This document shows, piece after piece, positions 18,668-26,701 of a stretch of 64,000 nucleotides of DNA. The DNA lies in the NCBI GenBank assembly GCA_001874335.1, contig MPDE01000006.1, positions 1-64,000 on the forward strand, given 5' to 3'. Both the position numbers and the translations under genes were made by a program. The notes under the pieces were generated by a model, which made no database searches, had not been told where the DNA came from, and saw nothing but the letters and a program-made list of their open reading frames with translations. The stretch is from Bacteroidetes bacterium MedPE-SWsnd-G2 (lineage in GTDB: Bacteria; Bacteroidota; Bacteroidia; Flavobacteriales; Flavobacteriaceae). Within the stretch, counting starts at the first letter, position 1. Each line of letters opens with the position of its first letter.

Positions 18668-20085
18668 TACTTTTTAATAAATTTTTTCACCAGCTTCTGG
18701 CCGTTTTCCATGGTTAAGTGTACTAAATACAAACCAGATTCTAAGTGGCGGACTGAAATCTCTTGATTATTTTGAATATTGTTTTCAAGACTCATAATCA
18801 ATTTACCTTGAATGTCAAATAAATCAATAGATAGCGGAGTATTGAAGGCGTCAAAATTAAGGATAATATTTGTATTTGATGGATTAGGGCTGATTTTAAC
18901 TTGTGAAATTTCATCCTCCCCTAAACTTAAACTTGAATCAATAATCCTGAAAATATTTCCAGAAGTTAGTCCGCCTACAAATAGTTCTCCAGTATTACTT
19001 TCTCCAAAAGTAGACCAATTATTTCCTGAGAAAACACTACTGTATGTTATAGTGTAATCTCCGTTGTCTTCTGTTAAGTATCCTATTTCGTCACTACAAT
19101 AATCAGCAAAAAAGTATAAACCTTGTAGCGTGGGTTGATTTGACCCTCTATATACATAGCCTCCCGTAACCGAGCATTTAAATGGGCCATTTGCTGTATG
19201 GCTATAATCTACTACAGGAAAAGTAAGTGTAGAGCTATCAGGACAACCTGTATTGTTGTAGATTGTGTTTCCTTCATAACAACGCCATCCATAATTTAAA
19301 CCAGCTAAATCTGGTGCAACTTTATTTATTTCTTCATATACATTTTGACCAACATCTGCTACCCATAAATCGCCGGTAAGTTTATCAAAAGAGAATTTCC
19401 ACGGATTTCTTAATCCATAAGCCCAAATTTCTTCTAGCTCTGTTGTGCTTTCAAAAAACGGATTGTCAGCAGGAATACTGTAATTGGTTGCGCCATCAGT
19501 ATTGTCGACATCAATTCTTAATAGTTTACCGTGATAACTCAATAAGGATTGAGCTCTGTTACCAGGGTCTCCACCGCTTCCTCCATCGCCTGTCGCGATA
19601 TATAAATAGCCATCAGAACCAAAAGCTAAATCACCACCATTATGATTAATAAAAGGCTGGTCGATTGTGAGTAAAATTGATTCAGAAGTGGCATCTGCTA
19701 AATCATCATCGTCGGCATCCTTAGCAAATCGAGAGACAACAGTGTCATTACTATTATTGATATAATACACATAAAAATAACCATTAGTGGCGTAGTCAGG
19801 ATGAAATACCAAACCTAAAAGACCACGTTCGTCTCCAATTCCGGAAATTTGTGAAACAGAACTGTCAATGTCTAAAAATGCAGTGTCGTTTACAGATCCA
19901 TCACTATTCAAAATTTGAATATAGCCATCTTGTTCTACAACGAAAAGTCGATCATCTCCAGCGTTTTTAATGTTTACGGGTTTATCAAATCCAGTGGCAA
20001 ATGCTTCTATACCTATGGTTTGGGTAAATGCAATTCCATAAATAGAAAGAAAGAAGACAAGAAATAGGGGTTTTAAGTGGTTCAT
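18667..20085 (-). CDS. Secreted PQQ-dependent sugar dehydrogenase-like protein with T9SS sorting domain
   Basis: A 472-residue protein. Signal peptide ~1-22. Residues ~25-385 form a six-bladed propeller of the soluble glucose/sorbosone dehydrogenase family: DERGLLGLVFHPDY, NHNGGDLAFGSDGYLYIATGDGG, LRNPWKFSFDKLTGDLWVADVGQN and VTGGYVYRG. It may oxidise a sugar in the presence of PQQ and calcium, though no PQQ synthesis genes are visible. Residues ~400-472 are a type A T9SS sorting domain (ISPNPSNTNIILNF, ESGLYLVHLT, KLVKKFIKK), so the protein is exported and probably anchored at the surface. A hairpin ends at its start codon. Confidence 0.88.
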   Translation of the reverse strand: MNHLKPLFLVFFLSIYGIAFTQTIGIEAFATGFDKPVNIKNAGDDRLFVVEQDGYIQILNSDGSVNDTAFLDIDSSVSQISGIGDERGLLGLVFHPDYATNGYFYVYYINNSNDTVVSRFAKDADDDDLADATSESILLTIDQPFINHNGGDLAFGSDGYLYIATGDGGSGGDPGNRAQSLLSYHGKLLRIDVDNTDGATNYSIPADNPFFESTTELEEIWAYGLRNPWKFSFDKLTGDLWVADVGQNVYEEINKVAPDLAGLNYGWRCYEGNTIYNNTGCPDSSTLTFPVVDYSHTANGPFKCSVTGGYVYRGSNQPTLQGLYFFADYCSDEIGYLTEDNGDYTITYSSVFSGNNWSTFGESNTGELFVGGLTSGNIFRIIDSSLSLGEDEISQVKISPNPSNTNIILNFDAFNTPLSIDLFDIQGKLIMSLENNIQNNQEISVRHLESGLYLVHLTMENGQKLVKKFIKK

Positions 20086-20107
20086 TTGTAGCGGTTTTGG
20101 CTACAAA
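20085..20107 (-). promoter_or_regulatory. Perfect inverted repeat at the translation start of the sugar dehydrogenase gene
   Basis: TTTGTAGC (20085-20092) and GCTACAAA (20100-20107) form an 8-bp stem around a 7-base loop in the mRNA leader. The A of the start codon is part of the stem. It could limit ribosome access, or be an operator in DNA. A possible -7 box for this gene lies at 20111-20118. Confidence 0.5.
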
Positions 20108-20110
20108 TTA

Positions 20111-20118
20111 CAAAAATA
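20111..20118 (-). promoter_or_regulatory. Promoter -7 element (TATTTTTG)
   Basis: The minus strand reads TATTTTTG (TAnnTTTG match) 26 bases before the start codon of the sugar dehydrogenase gene, immediately upstream of the inverted repeat. Confidence 0.55.
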
Positions 20119-20142
20119 GACTTACAATTTGGAAATAAAATA

Positions 20143-20592
20143 TTAGTTAAGTTTTGTGGCAATTTTTGAACACGCAGCGTCTAATAAGTTGAAAACATAT
20201 GCAAAGCCGTCAGCCCCGCCATAGTAGGGGTCTGGAACTTCGTCAATTTGTGCATTAGGGTCTTCACTTAAAATCAATTTAACTTTTGCTCTGTCTTCAT
20301 CCGTTTTAGCGAGAGCAATTACATTGTCATAGTTGGATTGATCCATGACGTATATAACGTCGAATTCTGAAAAATCTTTGGCAATAAATTGTCTACTTCT
20401 CTGATTGGAAATATCGATACCATGAGATTGTGCTTCAGAGATGGAACGTTGATCAGGAAGTTCTCCTGCATGTAAAGCGCTTGTGCCTGCAGAATCCACA
20501 ATAAAGTGTTCTGAAAGTTTTGATTCTAAAATTCCGTGTGCTAAAGGTGAGCGGCAAATATTTCCCAAACAAACCATTAGTATTGAAGTCAT
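20143..20592 (-). CDS. Low-molecular-weight protein-tyrosine-phosphatase
   Basis: A 149-residue cytoplasmic phosphatase of the arsenate-reductase-like class. The P-loop is at residues 8-15 (CLGNICRS: nucleophile Cys8, Arg14) and the general acid Asp is at 121 in VPDPYYGG. It removes phosphate from tyrosine in target proteins; bacterial members often act on tyrosine kinases of polysaccharide export, but no such kinase is nearby. The gene follows dnaA with a 10-base gap and is probably co-transcribed with it, a common flavobacterial arrangement. Confidence 0.93.
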   Translation of the reverse strand: MTSILMVCLGNICRSPLAHGILESKLSEHFIVDSAGTSALHAGELPDQRSISEAQSHGIDISNQRSRQFIAKDFSEFDVIYVMDQSNYDNVIALAKTDEDRAKVKLILSEDPNAQIDEVPDPYYGGADGFAYVFNLLDAACSKIATKLN

Positions 20593-20602
20593 GATAAGTG
20601 GT

Positions 20603-22030
20603 TTACAGTGTAAGACGTTTTGATAAATCTTCTACATATTTTCTAAATTGCTTGTCTGTAGACGATAAATTATCAACTGTTTTGCATGCGTGTAATACAG
20701 TTGCGTGATCACGTTTGCCAATTTGAGAACCTATACTTGCAAGTGATGCTTTTGTATATTTCTTCGCGAAAAACATAGCTAATTGACGTGCTTGTACTAT
20801 ATGTCTTTTTCTTGTTTTAGATTGTAAAGTACTAACATCCATTTGGAAATAATCTGAAACTACTTTTTGGATGTAATCAATAGAAACTTCTCGTTTGGTG
20901 TTTTTTACAAACTTCTCAACGATATCTTTGGCTAAAGAAATGGTGATTTCCTTTTTGTTGAATGAAGATTGAGCAATTAGTGAAATTATTGCACCTTCTA
21001 ATTCTCGAACATTACTTTTTATGTTCTTAGCGATATATTCAATAACATCATCAGGCATTTCTACACCATCGCGATATAGTTTGTTTTTAAGGATAGACAC
21101 TCTTGTTTCAAAATCTGGATTTTGCAATTCAGCAGAAAGTCCCCATTTAAAACGTGATAATAGGCGTTGCTCAATGTCTTGCATGTCAACAGGAGCTTTA
21201 TCACTTGTTAGCACAACTTGCTTACCATTTTGATGTAAGTGGTTAAAGATGTGGAAGAATACATCTTGTGTTCCCGATTTTCCAGATAAAAATTGAACAT
21301 CATCAATAATTAAAACATCAATAATCTGATAGAAGTGAATAAAATCATTTCTATTATTCTTTTTTACAGAATCAATATACTGTTGTGTAAATTTTTCAGC
21401 AGAGATATATAATACTGTTTTCTCTGGGTATTTGTCTTTGATGTCTATACCTATAGCGTGAGCTAAATGTGTTTTTCCTAAACCAACACCACCAAATATT
21501 AAAAACGGGTTAAAAGATGTTCCTCCAGGTTTATTTGCAACTGCTAAACCAGCATTTCTTGCTAACCTGTTTGAGTCACCTTCTAAAAAGTTATCGAAAT
21601 TGTAATTAGGATTTAATTGAGATTCAATTTTTACATTTCTAATTCCAGGAATTACAAACGGGTTTTTTAATTCTGGATTTTTATTATTTAAAGGAATATC
21701 TACATTTTGAGATTTTACTGCAGATCTATTTGAACTAGGTATTTTCTCAGTGAAAGGTTGTTTGTTGCCATAGGTGTTTTCCATTTTGATAACGTATACC
21801 AATTTTGCATTTTCACCCAATTCTTTTGTTAAAGCAACTTTTAAAATTTTCACGTAGTGCTCTTCAAGCCACTCATAGAAAAATTTACTTGGCACCTGGA
21901 CACTTAATGCGTTATCAGAAAGTTTAACTGCTACAATAGGTTCAAACCAAGTTTTATATGCTTGGGGCTGAATGTTGTCCTTTATAAAAGACAGACAGTT
22001 CTCCCATGCTGATTGCGCAGTTTTATTCAT
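20603..22030 (-). CDS. dnaA: Chromosomal replication initiator protein DnaA
   Basis: Binds DnaA boxes at the origin and melts DNA to start replication. 475 residues. Domain I is at ~1-85 (WENCLSFIKDNIQPQAYKTWFEP), then a variable linker. The AAA+ domain has Walker A GGVGLGKTH (180-188), Walker B VLIIDDVQFL (~240-249) and an arginine-finger segment (LLSRFKWG). The C-terminal DNA-binding domain carries the signature GKRDHATVLHACKTV. It is transcribed towards the phosphatase gene. Upstream, a near-consensus DnaA box at 22118-22126 suggests autoregulation. No evidence of oriC next to it beyond that. Confidence 0.98.
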   Translation of the reverse strand: MNKTAQSAWENCLSFIKDNIQPQAYKTWFEPIVAVKLSDNALSVQVPSKFFYEWLEEHYVKILKVALTKELGENAKLVYVIKMENTYGNKQPFTEKIPSSNRSAVKSQNVDIPLNNKNPELKNPFVIPGIRNVKIESQLNPNYNFDNFLEGDSNRLARNAGLAVANKPGGTSFNPFLIFGGVGLGKTHLAHAIGIDIKDKYPEKTVLYISAEKFTQQYIDSVKKNNRNDFIHFYQIIDVLIIDDVQFLSGKSGTQDVFFHIFNHLHQNGKQVVLTSDKAPVDMQDIEQRLLSRFKWGLSAELQNPDFETRVSILKNKLYRDGVEMPDDVIEYIAKNIKSNVRELEGAIISLIAQSSFNKKEITISLAKDIVEKFVKNTKREVSIDYIQKVVSDYFQMDVSTLQSKTRKRHIVQARQLAMFFAKKYTKASLASIGSQIGKRDHATVLHACKTVDNLSSTDKQFRKYVEDLSKRLTL

Positions 22031-22106
22031 TCTTCAGGTGTATTTTAGTCGTTAGTTAGGTTAGCTAAAAAATGAGAATTTTAGGTATTCTCCTTTGTGT
22101 TTATCG

Positions 22107-22126
22107 CTGAACAAATATGTGAACAA
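22107..22126 (-). promoter_or_regulatory. DnaA-box-like repeats upstream of dnaA
   Basis: The minus strand carries TTGTTCACA (22118-22126), one mismatch from the TTATNCACA DnaA box, and a partial copy TTGTTCAG (22107-22114), spaced 12 bases start to start. A -7-like CATATTTG (one mismatch to TAnnTTTG) overlaps them. This fits DnaA autoregulation but rests on short matches only. Confidence 0.35.
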
Positions 22127-22233
22127 ATTTTTTAAAAAAAAAATCTAATCCTATTGAATATTTAGAATTTTTTTCTCATGTTTAATTCGGCTTTAAATTA
22201 CGAAAATAATCTTAATAAAAAGTCCTACGAAAT

Positions 22234-22629
22234 ATGGTAAACGAGACAGAAATTAGAGTAAGATACGGAGAAACTGATCAAATGGGGGTAGTGTATCATG
22301 GGAATTACGCTGTATACTTTGAAATAGGCCGTACAGAGTGGTTAAGGCAGTTTGGTATTTCATACAAAGAAATGGAGGATAATGGTATCATGTTACCTGT
22401 TGTTTCATTGGAAGTTAAGTACAAAAAATCGGCTACTTACGATGATGTCCTACGTGTTCGTACAAGCCTCAAAAAATTGCCTACCGCAACCATTGAATTT
22501 GATTACCAATTAGTTAATCAGAATGATGAAGTTTTGTCTTTAGGTAATACCCGATTGGTGTTTATTGATATGAAGAAAAATAGACCAATGCGTTGTCCTA
22601 GTTTTATTATGGATAAATTAGAAAAATAA
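22234..22629 (+). CDS. Acyl-CoA thioesterase, YbgC/4-hydroxybenzoyl-CoA thioesterase-like
   Basis: A 131-residue single hotdog domain. The catalytic signature is at the N-terminus: RYGETDQMGVVYHGNYAVYFE with Asp15, and the helix EIGRTEWLRQFG follows. It hydrolyses an acyl-CoA, probably short- or medium-chain; in proteobacteria YbgC is linked to the Tol-Pal system, but no tol genes are here. It points away from dnaA and converges on yigZ with two bases between the stops, so neither has room for its own terminator. Confidence 0.9.
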   Translation: MVNETEIRVRYGETDQMGVVYHGNYAVYFEIGRTEWLRQFGISYKEMEDNGIMLPVVSLEVKYKKSATYDDVLRVRTSLKKLPTATIEFDYQLVNQNDEVLSLGNTRLVFIDMKKNRPMRCPSFIMDKLEK

Positions 22630-22631
22630 GA

Positions 22632-23234
22632 TTAGACTTCCTTAATTTCTATTTCATATAAATTTTCAAATTGTTCTTTTACTGAAGGTGCGTCTTTGAG
22701 TCTTACCGAAATGTAAACTTTGCAATCTAATTCGAGTATTTGATTTGTAATTCGCAATTGTCTTTCTTTAATGACGCGCATTACTTTGTTCATGTTCTTA
22801 TAGTCAAATTTTATTTCAAAGTCAACATCAATTGTTTTTTCTAAAATAGTTGAAGCTTCAAGACTTAGTTGTGCAGCAGTTTTATAGGCATTGATGAGTC
22901 CGCCAACTCCTAATTTTACACCTCCAAAATATCTTACTACGACAATTAAAACATTGGTTACGTCAAAACTTTGTATTTGCCCATAAATTGGCATACCCGC
23001 ACTGTTGCTCGGTTCTCCATCGTCGTTTGCTCTAAATCTAACTTTTTGTGTCCCGATCTGATAAGCGTAGCACCAATGTCTTGCTGAATGATGCTGCTTT
23101 TTTAATTGTTCGATGTGAGTTTTAACTTCATCTTCATGAGTTATTGGGAAGGTGTATCCAAAAAACTTACTGTTTCTATCTTTAAACAGAATTTCAGGAG
23201 GAGATGTTAGAATGGTTTTGTAGGTGTCTTTCAT
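22632..23234 (-). CDS. YigZ/IMPACT family protein
   Basis: A 200-residue protein of the YigZ/IMPACT family. The N-terminal domain has FGYTFPITHEDEV and the family signature NDDGEPSNSAGMPIYGQI (residues ~68-85), then VRYFGGVKLGVGGLINAY. The C-terminal ~70 residues form the ferredoxin-like half resembling EF-G domain V. It is thought to bind nucleic acid or act on translation or stress regulation, but its role is not settled. Last gene of the ribD operon, starting one base after the transporter stop. Confidence 0.9.
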   Translation of the reverse strand: MKDTYKTILTSPPEILFKDRNSKFFGYTFPITHEDEVKTHIEQLKKQHHSARHWCYAYQIGTQKVRFRANDDGEPSNSAGMPIYGQIQSFDVTNVLIVVVRYFGGVKLGVGGLINAYKTAAQLSLEASTILEKTIDVDFEIKFDYKNMNKVMRVIKERQLRITNQILELDCKVYISVRLKDAPSVKEQFENLYEIEIKEV

Positions 23235-23235
23235 T

Positions 23236-24099
23236 TTAGGCCAAAGTAACTAAAACAATTGATAGTATTGCGAGAATAATACCTATCCAGTTTTTTTGCG
23301 TTAAACGCTCTTTAAATAATGCAACACCAATTAATGTTGTTATCATAACTACTGCTACATTATTAATTGTGAATATAGTAGAGCTTTCTAAATCTTTGTG
23401 ATTTAAAGCTTTTAATAAATAGAATACCGAAAAGTAATTGATTGTTCCTAAAAAAAGACCTGCTATTAAACTTTTCCACTGCCAAACGGTCTTTTTGGTT
23501 ATAATTTTGTACCCCAAAATGGTTATACCAATGCATCCTGCAAAAAGAAAAATGGTAGAGGAAAAAATAGGGATATCATTTGGTTTTACTTGAGTTGTTT
23601 CCAGGTATTTAATAGTGGTGTCAATAATACCGGTTCCTAAAAACAGTAAAACAGGAAGTTTAAATGATGAGGAATTAATAGGACTTTTTTTTGATTTATT
23701 CGCGGTATAATAAACAGCAAAAAGAGCCAGAATGATTCCAATTGATTTTTGGATATTTATACTTTCGCTATAAACAATTAAACCGAATACTACTGGGATA
23801 ATAACACTCATTTTCCCTGCCACAGACGCAACTGAAAGTCCGTTTTTTTGAGCAGTTAGTGCCATTATCATAAAAACAGCTATGAACAAAAAACCTAAAA
23901 TAAATGCACCAAAAAACCAAGGTTCATTAATAACAACACCAATGTTTATCGGGTTTTTATACAAAATGAGTCCAGTAGCGCAAGCCGCGAAATAATTGAC
24001 TACAATGGCTTGTAAATTATTAACTTTAAATCTGTCAAATAATTTGAAGAGTAAAAATATTCCTGCTGAGGATAATATGCTTAGAAAAAGATGGATCAA
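23236..24099 (-). CDS. EamA/DMT family transporter
   Basis: A 287-residue inner-membrane protein with about ten hydrophobic helices in two similar halves of five, the EamA (drug/metabolite transporter) plan. Typical motifs: LSVASVAGKMSVIIPVVFGLIVY in the first half and TIFTINNVAVVMITTLIGVALFKERL in the second, with the Phe-Lys-Glu helix end. The substrate is unknown. It starts with TTG, and the TTGA shared with the upstream stop codon gives a four-base overlap. No in-frame ATG occurs until deep in the first half, so TTG is the best start. Confidence 0.87.
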   Translation of the reverse strand: MIHLFLSILSSAGIFLLFKLFDRFKVNNLQAIVVNYFAACATGLILYKNPINIGVVINEPWFFGAFILGFLFIAVFMIMALTAQKNGLSVASVAGKMSVIIPVVFGLIVYSESINIQKSIGIILALFAVYYTANKSKKSPINSSSFKLPVLLFLGTGIIDTTIKYLETTQVKPNDIPIFSSTIFLFAGCIGITILGYKIITKKTVWQWKSLIAGLFLGTINYFSVFYLLKALNHKDLESSTIFTINNVAVVMITTLIGVALFKERLTQKNWIGIILAILSIVLVTLA

Positions 24100-24707
24100 A
24101 AGAGGTGATTATTAGTTTTAAATAATGTTGTGACATCTTCAGATTCTGGTTTAATATTCCAAATGTTGAATCCCATTATTTGAGCAGTTTCTGTGTTTTC
24201 GGGTAAGTCATCTATGAATAGACATTCTTGAGCTTTCAAGTTGTTCTCGGTTAATACAAATTGAAAAATATCTGTATTTGGTTTTCTCAGCTCAATTTCA
24301 TGAGATAAATAAAAGATGTCAAAACAAGCTTTAAATTCGTCATAAAACGAAATGTGCTCTTTTATCCAATCTATGTGTAATTCGTTGGTGTTGCTTAACA
24401 AAATAAGCTGATACTTGCCGTTTTCTTTTAATGATTTCAAAAACTCTAAACGATGTTCTGGAAAATCTTTTAAAATATAATTCCATGCATTTATAATTTC
24501 GTCTTCGTTAAGATTTTTAAACTTATCAGCATAAAACGAAACAAATTCTTGAGTCGAAATTTGACCAGTTTCATAAGCAATGTTTGTTGCATTTAAATCT
24601 GGTGTAAAGGTTTTAAGGTTGAATAGATTTAAGGCATTATCTAATGCTCCCTGTTTGTCTAAATTGATGAACACATCACCAAAATCAAATATTAATGTTT
24701 TAATCAT
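24096..24707 (-). CDS. HAD family hydrolase, subfamily IA
   Basis: A 203-residue phosphatase-like protein of the haloacid dehalogenase superfamily. Motif I is FDFGDVFINL with nucleophile Asp8, and Gly at the usual +2 acid position, as in YihX-type enzymes. Motif II is LILLSNTN (Ser/Thr), Lys in ELRKPNTDIF is motif III, and FIDDLPENTETA is motif IV. The alpha-helical cap lies at ~15-85. It dephosphorylates an unknown metabolite. Its place immediately after ribD suggests, as inference only, a role in dephosphorylating the pyrimidine intermediate of riboflavin synthesis, a step served by HAD enzymes in other bacteria. Confidence 0.85.
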   Translation of the reverse strand: MIKTLIFDFGDVFINLDKQGALDNALNLFNLKTFTPDLNATNIAYETGQISTQEFVSFYADKFKNLNEDEIINAWNYILKDFPEHRLEFLKSLKENGKYQLILLSNTNELHIDWIKEHISFYDEFKACFDIFYLSHEIELRKPNTDIFQFVLTENNLKAQECLFIDDLPENTETAQIMGFNIWNIKPESEDVTTLFKTNNHLF

Positions 24708-25704
24708 TGTAGTAATAATGAAGAGTATCGTTATTTATTAATTGTTTTGCCGTTGGTCGTTTTTCTAAAACAGGAGCTAAAATCCCTGAATCAAAATGAC
24801 TGATTCCTGTAAAAACTCTGGCTTCATCCCATAAATTTTCTTTAATAAACGAATTGAGGGTCATAGCTCCACCTTCAATGATTACAGAATGTATGTTTTT
24901 TTTGTGTAAATAATCGCAAATTTCTTTTGCGATAGGTTGATTGTAATCAATTTCTTTAGAGGTGAGGTTAATTGTTTCGGCTTCAGAATTAAATAGTTTT
25001 AAATCTTTATCCAAAGAATCAGTCCTATTTAAAACCACTCGTGTTGGGTTTTTTCCTGTCCATTGCCTTGCGGTCAATTCTGGGTTGTCTTCTTTTACTG
25101 TGTTTGTTCCAACAAGAATAGCTTGTTCTTCGGTGCGCCATTTATGAACTAATTGTCGGGAAAGCGCAGAGGTAATCCAAACTGGATTTTGACTATCTCT
25201 ATGTTTAGGAGCGATATAACCATTTTTAGTCATAGCCCATTTTAGTATGATATAGGGGCGTTTTTTATTATGGAATGTAAAAAAACGTTTATGAAGAGAT
25301 TTACATTCAGCCTCTAATACGCCAATCGTAACATCACAACCCGACTGTTTAAGTTTTTCAATACCTTGTCCAGAAACCTCACTGTAACTATCAATTGTTC
25401 CAATTACTACTCGCGGTATTTTATGTGATACTATCAAATTAGCACAAGGTGGTGTTTTACCAAAATGAGAACAAGGCTCTAAGGTGACATATAGCGTAGC
25501 TTCTGTTAAAACGATTTTGTCCTTAACAGAGTTTATAGCATTTACCTCGGCATGAGGGCCGCCATAGGGGCTTGTGTAGCCTTCTCCAATAATTTTGTTG
25601 TCATGAACAATAACACAGCCTACACTTGGGTTGGGGGTAGCTGCTGGAAAGCCGTGTTTTGCAATTTCAATGCAGCGTCTAATGAAGAATTGATCCGAAT
25701 TCAA
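24700..25704 (-). CDS. ribD: Bifunctional riboflavin biosynthesis deaminase/reductase RibD
   Basis: Deaminates and then reduces the pyrimidine made by GTP cyclohydrolase II in riboflavin synthesis. 334 residues. The N-terminal cytidine-deaminase-like domain has zinc ligands in HAEVNAI (His51, Glu53) and PCSHFGKTPPC (Cys78, Cys87). The C-terminal reductase domain starts near 145 (RPYILKWAMTKNGYIA) and includes VGTNTVKEDNPELTAR and VIIEGGAMTLNSF. It starts with TTG, overlapping the stop of the preceding gene as TTGA. Downstream are the HAD, EamA and yigZ genes. I see no FMN riboswitch upstream. Confidence 0.95.
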   Translation of the reverse strand: MNSDQFFIRRCIEIAKHGFPAATPNPSVGCVIVHDNKIIGEGYTSPYGGPHAEVNAINSVKDKIVLTEATLYVTLEPCSHFGKTPPCANLIVSHKIPRVVIGTIDSYSEVSGQGIEKLKQSGCDVTIGVLEAECKSLHKRFFTFHNKKRPYIILKWAMTKNGYIAPKHRDSQNPVWITSALSRQLVHKWRTEEQAILVGTNTVKEDNPELTARQWTGKNPTRVVLNRTDSLDKDLKLFNSEAETINLTSKEIDYNQPIAKEICDYLHKKNIHSVIIEGGAMTLNSFIKENLWDEARVFTGISHFDSGILAPVLEKRPTAKQLINNDTLHYYYND

Positions 25705-26162
25705 AACTTGATTTTTACGGTTTCAGTTTCATCTAAAGGGTAGGTGTAGGTGAATCCAAAATTTGAATACAGGATATTTCCTTTAAAATTCACATCAAAT
25801 TTTTTGCTAAAAACACCTCGTATTAAAGTTTGAAGGGAGTTATTGTTTTTGTAAATTTTTTCAGTGGGGATCTTAACCGAAAAAGGAACATTAAAAGTAT
25901 CTAATGCAGGCACTTTAAATGGTGTTGAATTTATATGTGCCACTTCAATGGCGTTTATGTTAACTTTAATACTGTCTCCTTGTAGAGTGCCACCAACATG
26001 ATTAAGGTTTTCAAAAAGGGCATCTGCTTTTAAAATCACTTGTTTAGAATTAGCTTCAACTACCTCTATATGATCAACTCTTATAAAGTTAGGCTTCTCT
26101 TTAATTTTGCATCCTAAAAACGAGCTGCAAACCAATAAAAATATTAGGGTATTTCGAACCAT
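25701..26162 (-). CDS. LEA type 2-like lipoprotein
   Basis: A 153-residue lipoprotein starting at the ATG at 26162 (MVRNTLIFLL). The lipobox is SFLGC, with Cys18 as the acylated residue. The mature part (~40-130) has the water-stress/LEA14-like beta-sandwich pattern: paired Asn-x-hydrophobic strands, a VNVPFSVKIP-type central strand and the LQGDSIKVNINAIEVAHI segment. Homologues are common near ribD in flavobacteria but lack a known role. First gene of the minus-strand operon; the start of the divergent GNAT gene is only 47 bases away. Confidence 0.8.
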   Translation of the reverse strand: MVRNTLIFLLVCSSFLGCKIKEKPNFIRVDHIEVVEANSKQVILKADALFENLNHVGGTLQGDSIKVNINAIEVAHINSTPFKVPALDTFNVPFSVKIPTEKIYKNNNSLQTLIRGVFSKKFDVNFKGNILYSNFGFTYTYPLDETETVKIKF

Positions 26163-26209
26163 AAAAATTAGATTATACGTATCTTCACGACACAAAAATA
26201 AGCATTAAA

Positions 26210-26701
26210 TTGAGTAAAGATAATATTGTAGTTAGGGAAATACGGCCAGACGATAATACGCAGATTGAAAAAGTAATAAAGCAAACATTTATTGAATATA
26301 ATCTGCCAAAAGTTGGCACGGCTTACGAAGATGCAGAAACCCCCGTTATGTATGAGTCTTATCAAGCTTTAAAAGAACAATACTTTGTGATTGAAGAAAA
26401 TGGGATTGTACAGGGTGGTGCTGGTATTAAAAAGTTAAAGGGATGCGAAGGTTCTGTCTGTGAATTGCAAAAAATGTATTTCAGCCCGGAGTTAAGGGGA
26501 AGGGGATTAGGTAAAGGAATGATATTACATTGTTTAGAATTTGCTCGAAATGAAGGCTATGAGCAGTGTTATTTGGAAACGGCTCATGGATTAAATGAGG
26601 CCTTAGGGTTATATCGAAGAATAGGATTTCAAGAGTTAGATGAGCCAATGGGAAATACGGGACATTATTCTTGTGGAATTTGGATGCTGAAATCATTATG
26701 A
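26210..26701 (+). CDS. GNAT family N-acetyltransferase
   Basis: A 163-residue GNAT enzyme. It begins with TTG at 26210 (residues MSKDNIVVREIRPDD, reading Met for the TTG); the first in-frame ATG would delete the first strand, so TTG is favoured. The acetyl-CoA loop is SPELRGRGLGKGMILHCLE (~95-115), followed by YLETAHGLNEALGLYRRIGF with the Tyr-x-x-x-G-F motif. The substrate is unknown. It overlaps prmC by four bases (ATGA) and heads the plus-strand prmC-LOG-ligA unit. Confidence 0.85.
   Translation: MSKDNIVVREIRPDDNTQIEKVIKQTFIEYNLPKVGTAYEDAETPVMYESYQALKEQYFVIEENGIVQGGAGIKKLKGCEGSVCELQKMYFSPELRGRGLGKGMILHCLEFARNEGYEQCYLETAHGLNEALGLYRRIGFQELDEPMGNTGHYSCGIWMLKSL

Noticed and set aside
20603-22240. 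oriC next to dnaA
   Set aside because: Only one or two imperfect DnaA-box-like 9-mers upstream, no box cluster or unwinding region, and the flanking genes are ordinary. In this phylum oriC need not lie at dnaA.
25704-26215. FMN riboswitch controlling ribD
   Set aside because: The upstream sequence is the LEA-like lipoprotein gene and a 47-base gap, too short for the riboswitch and without its conserved segments.
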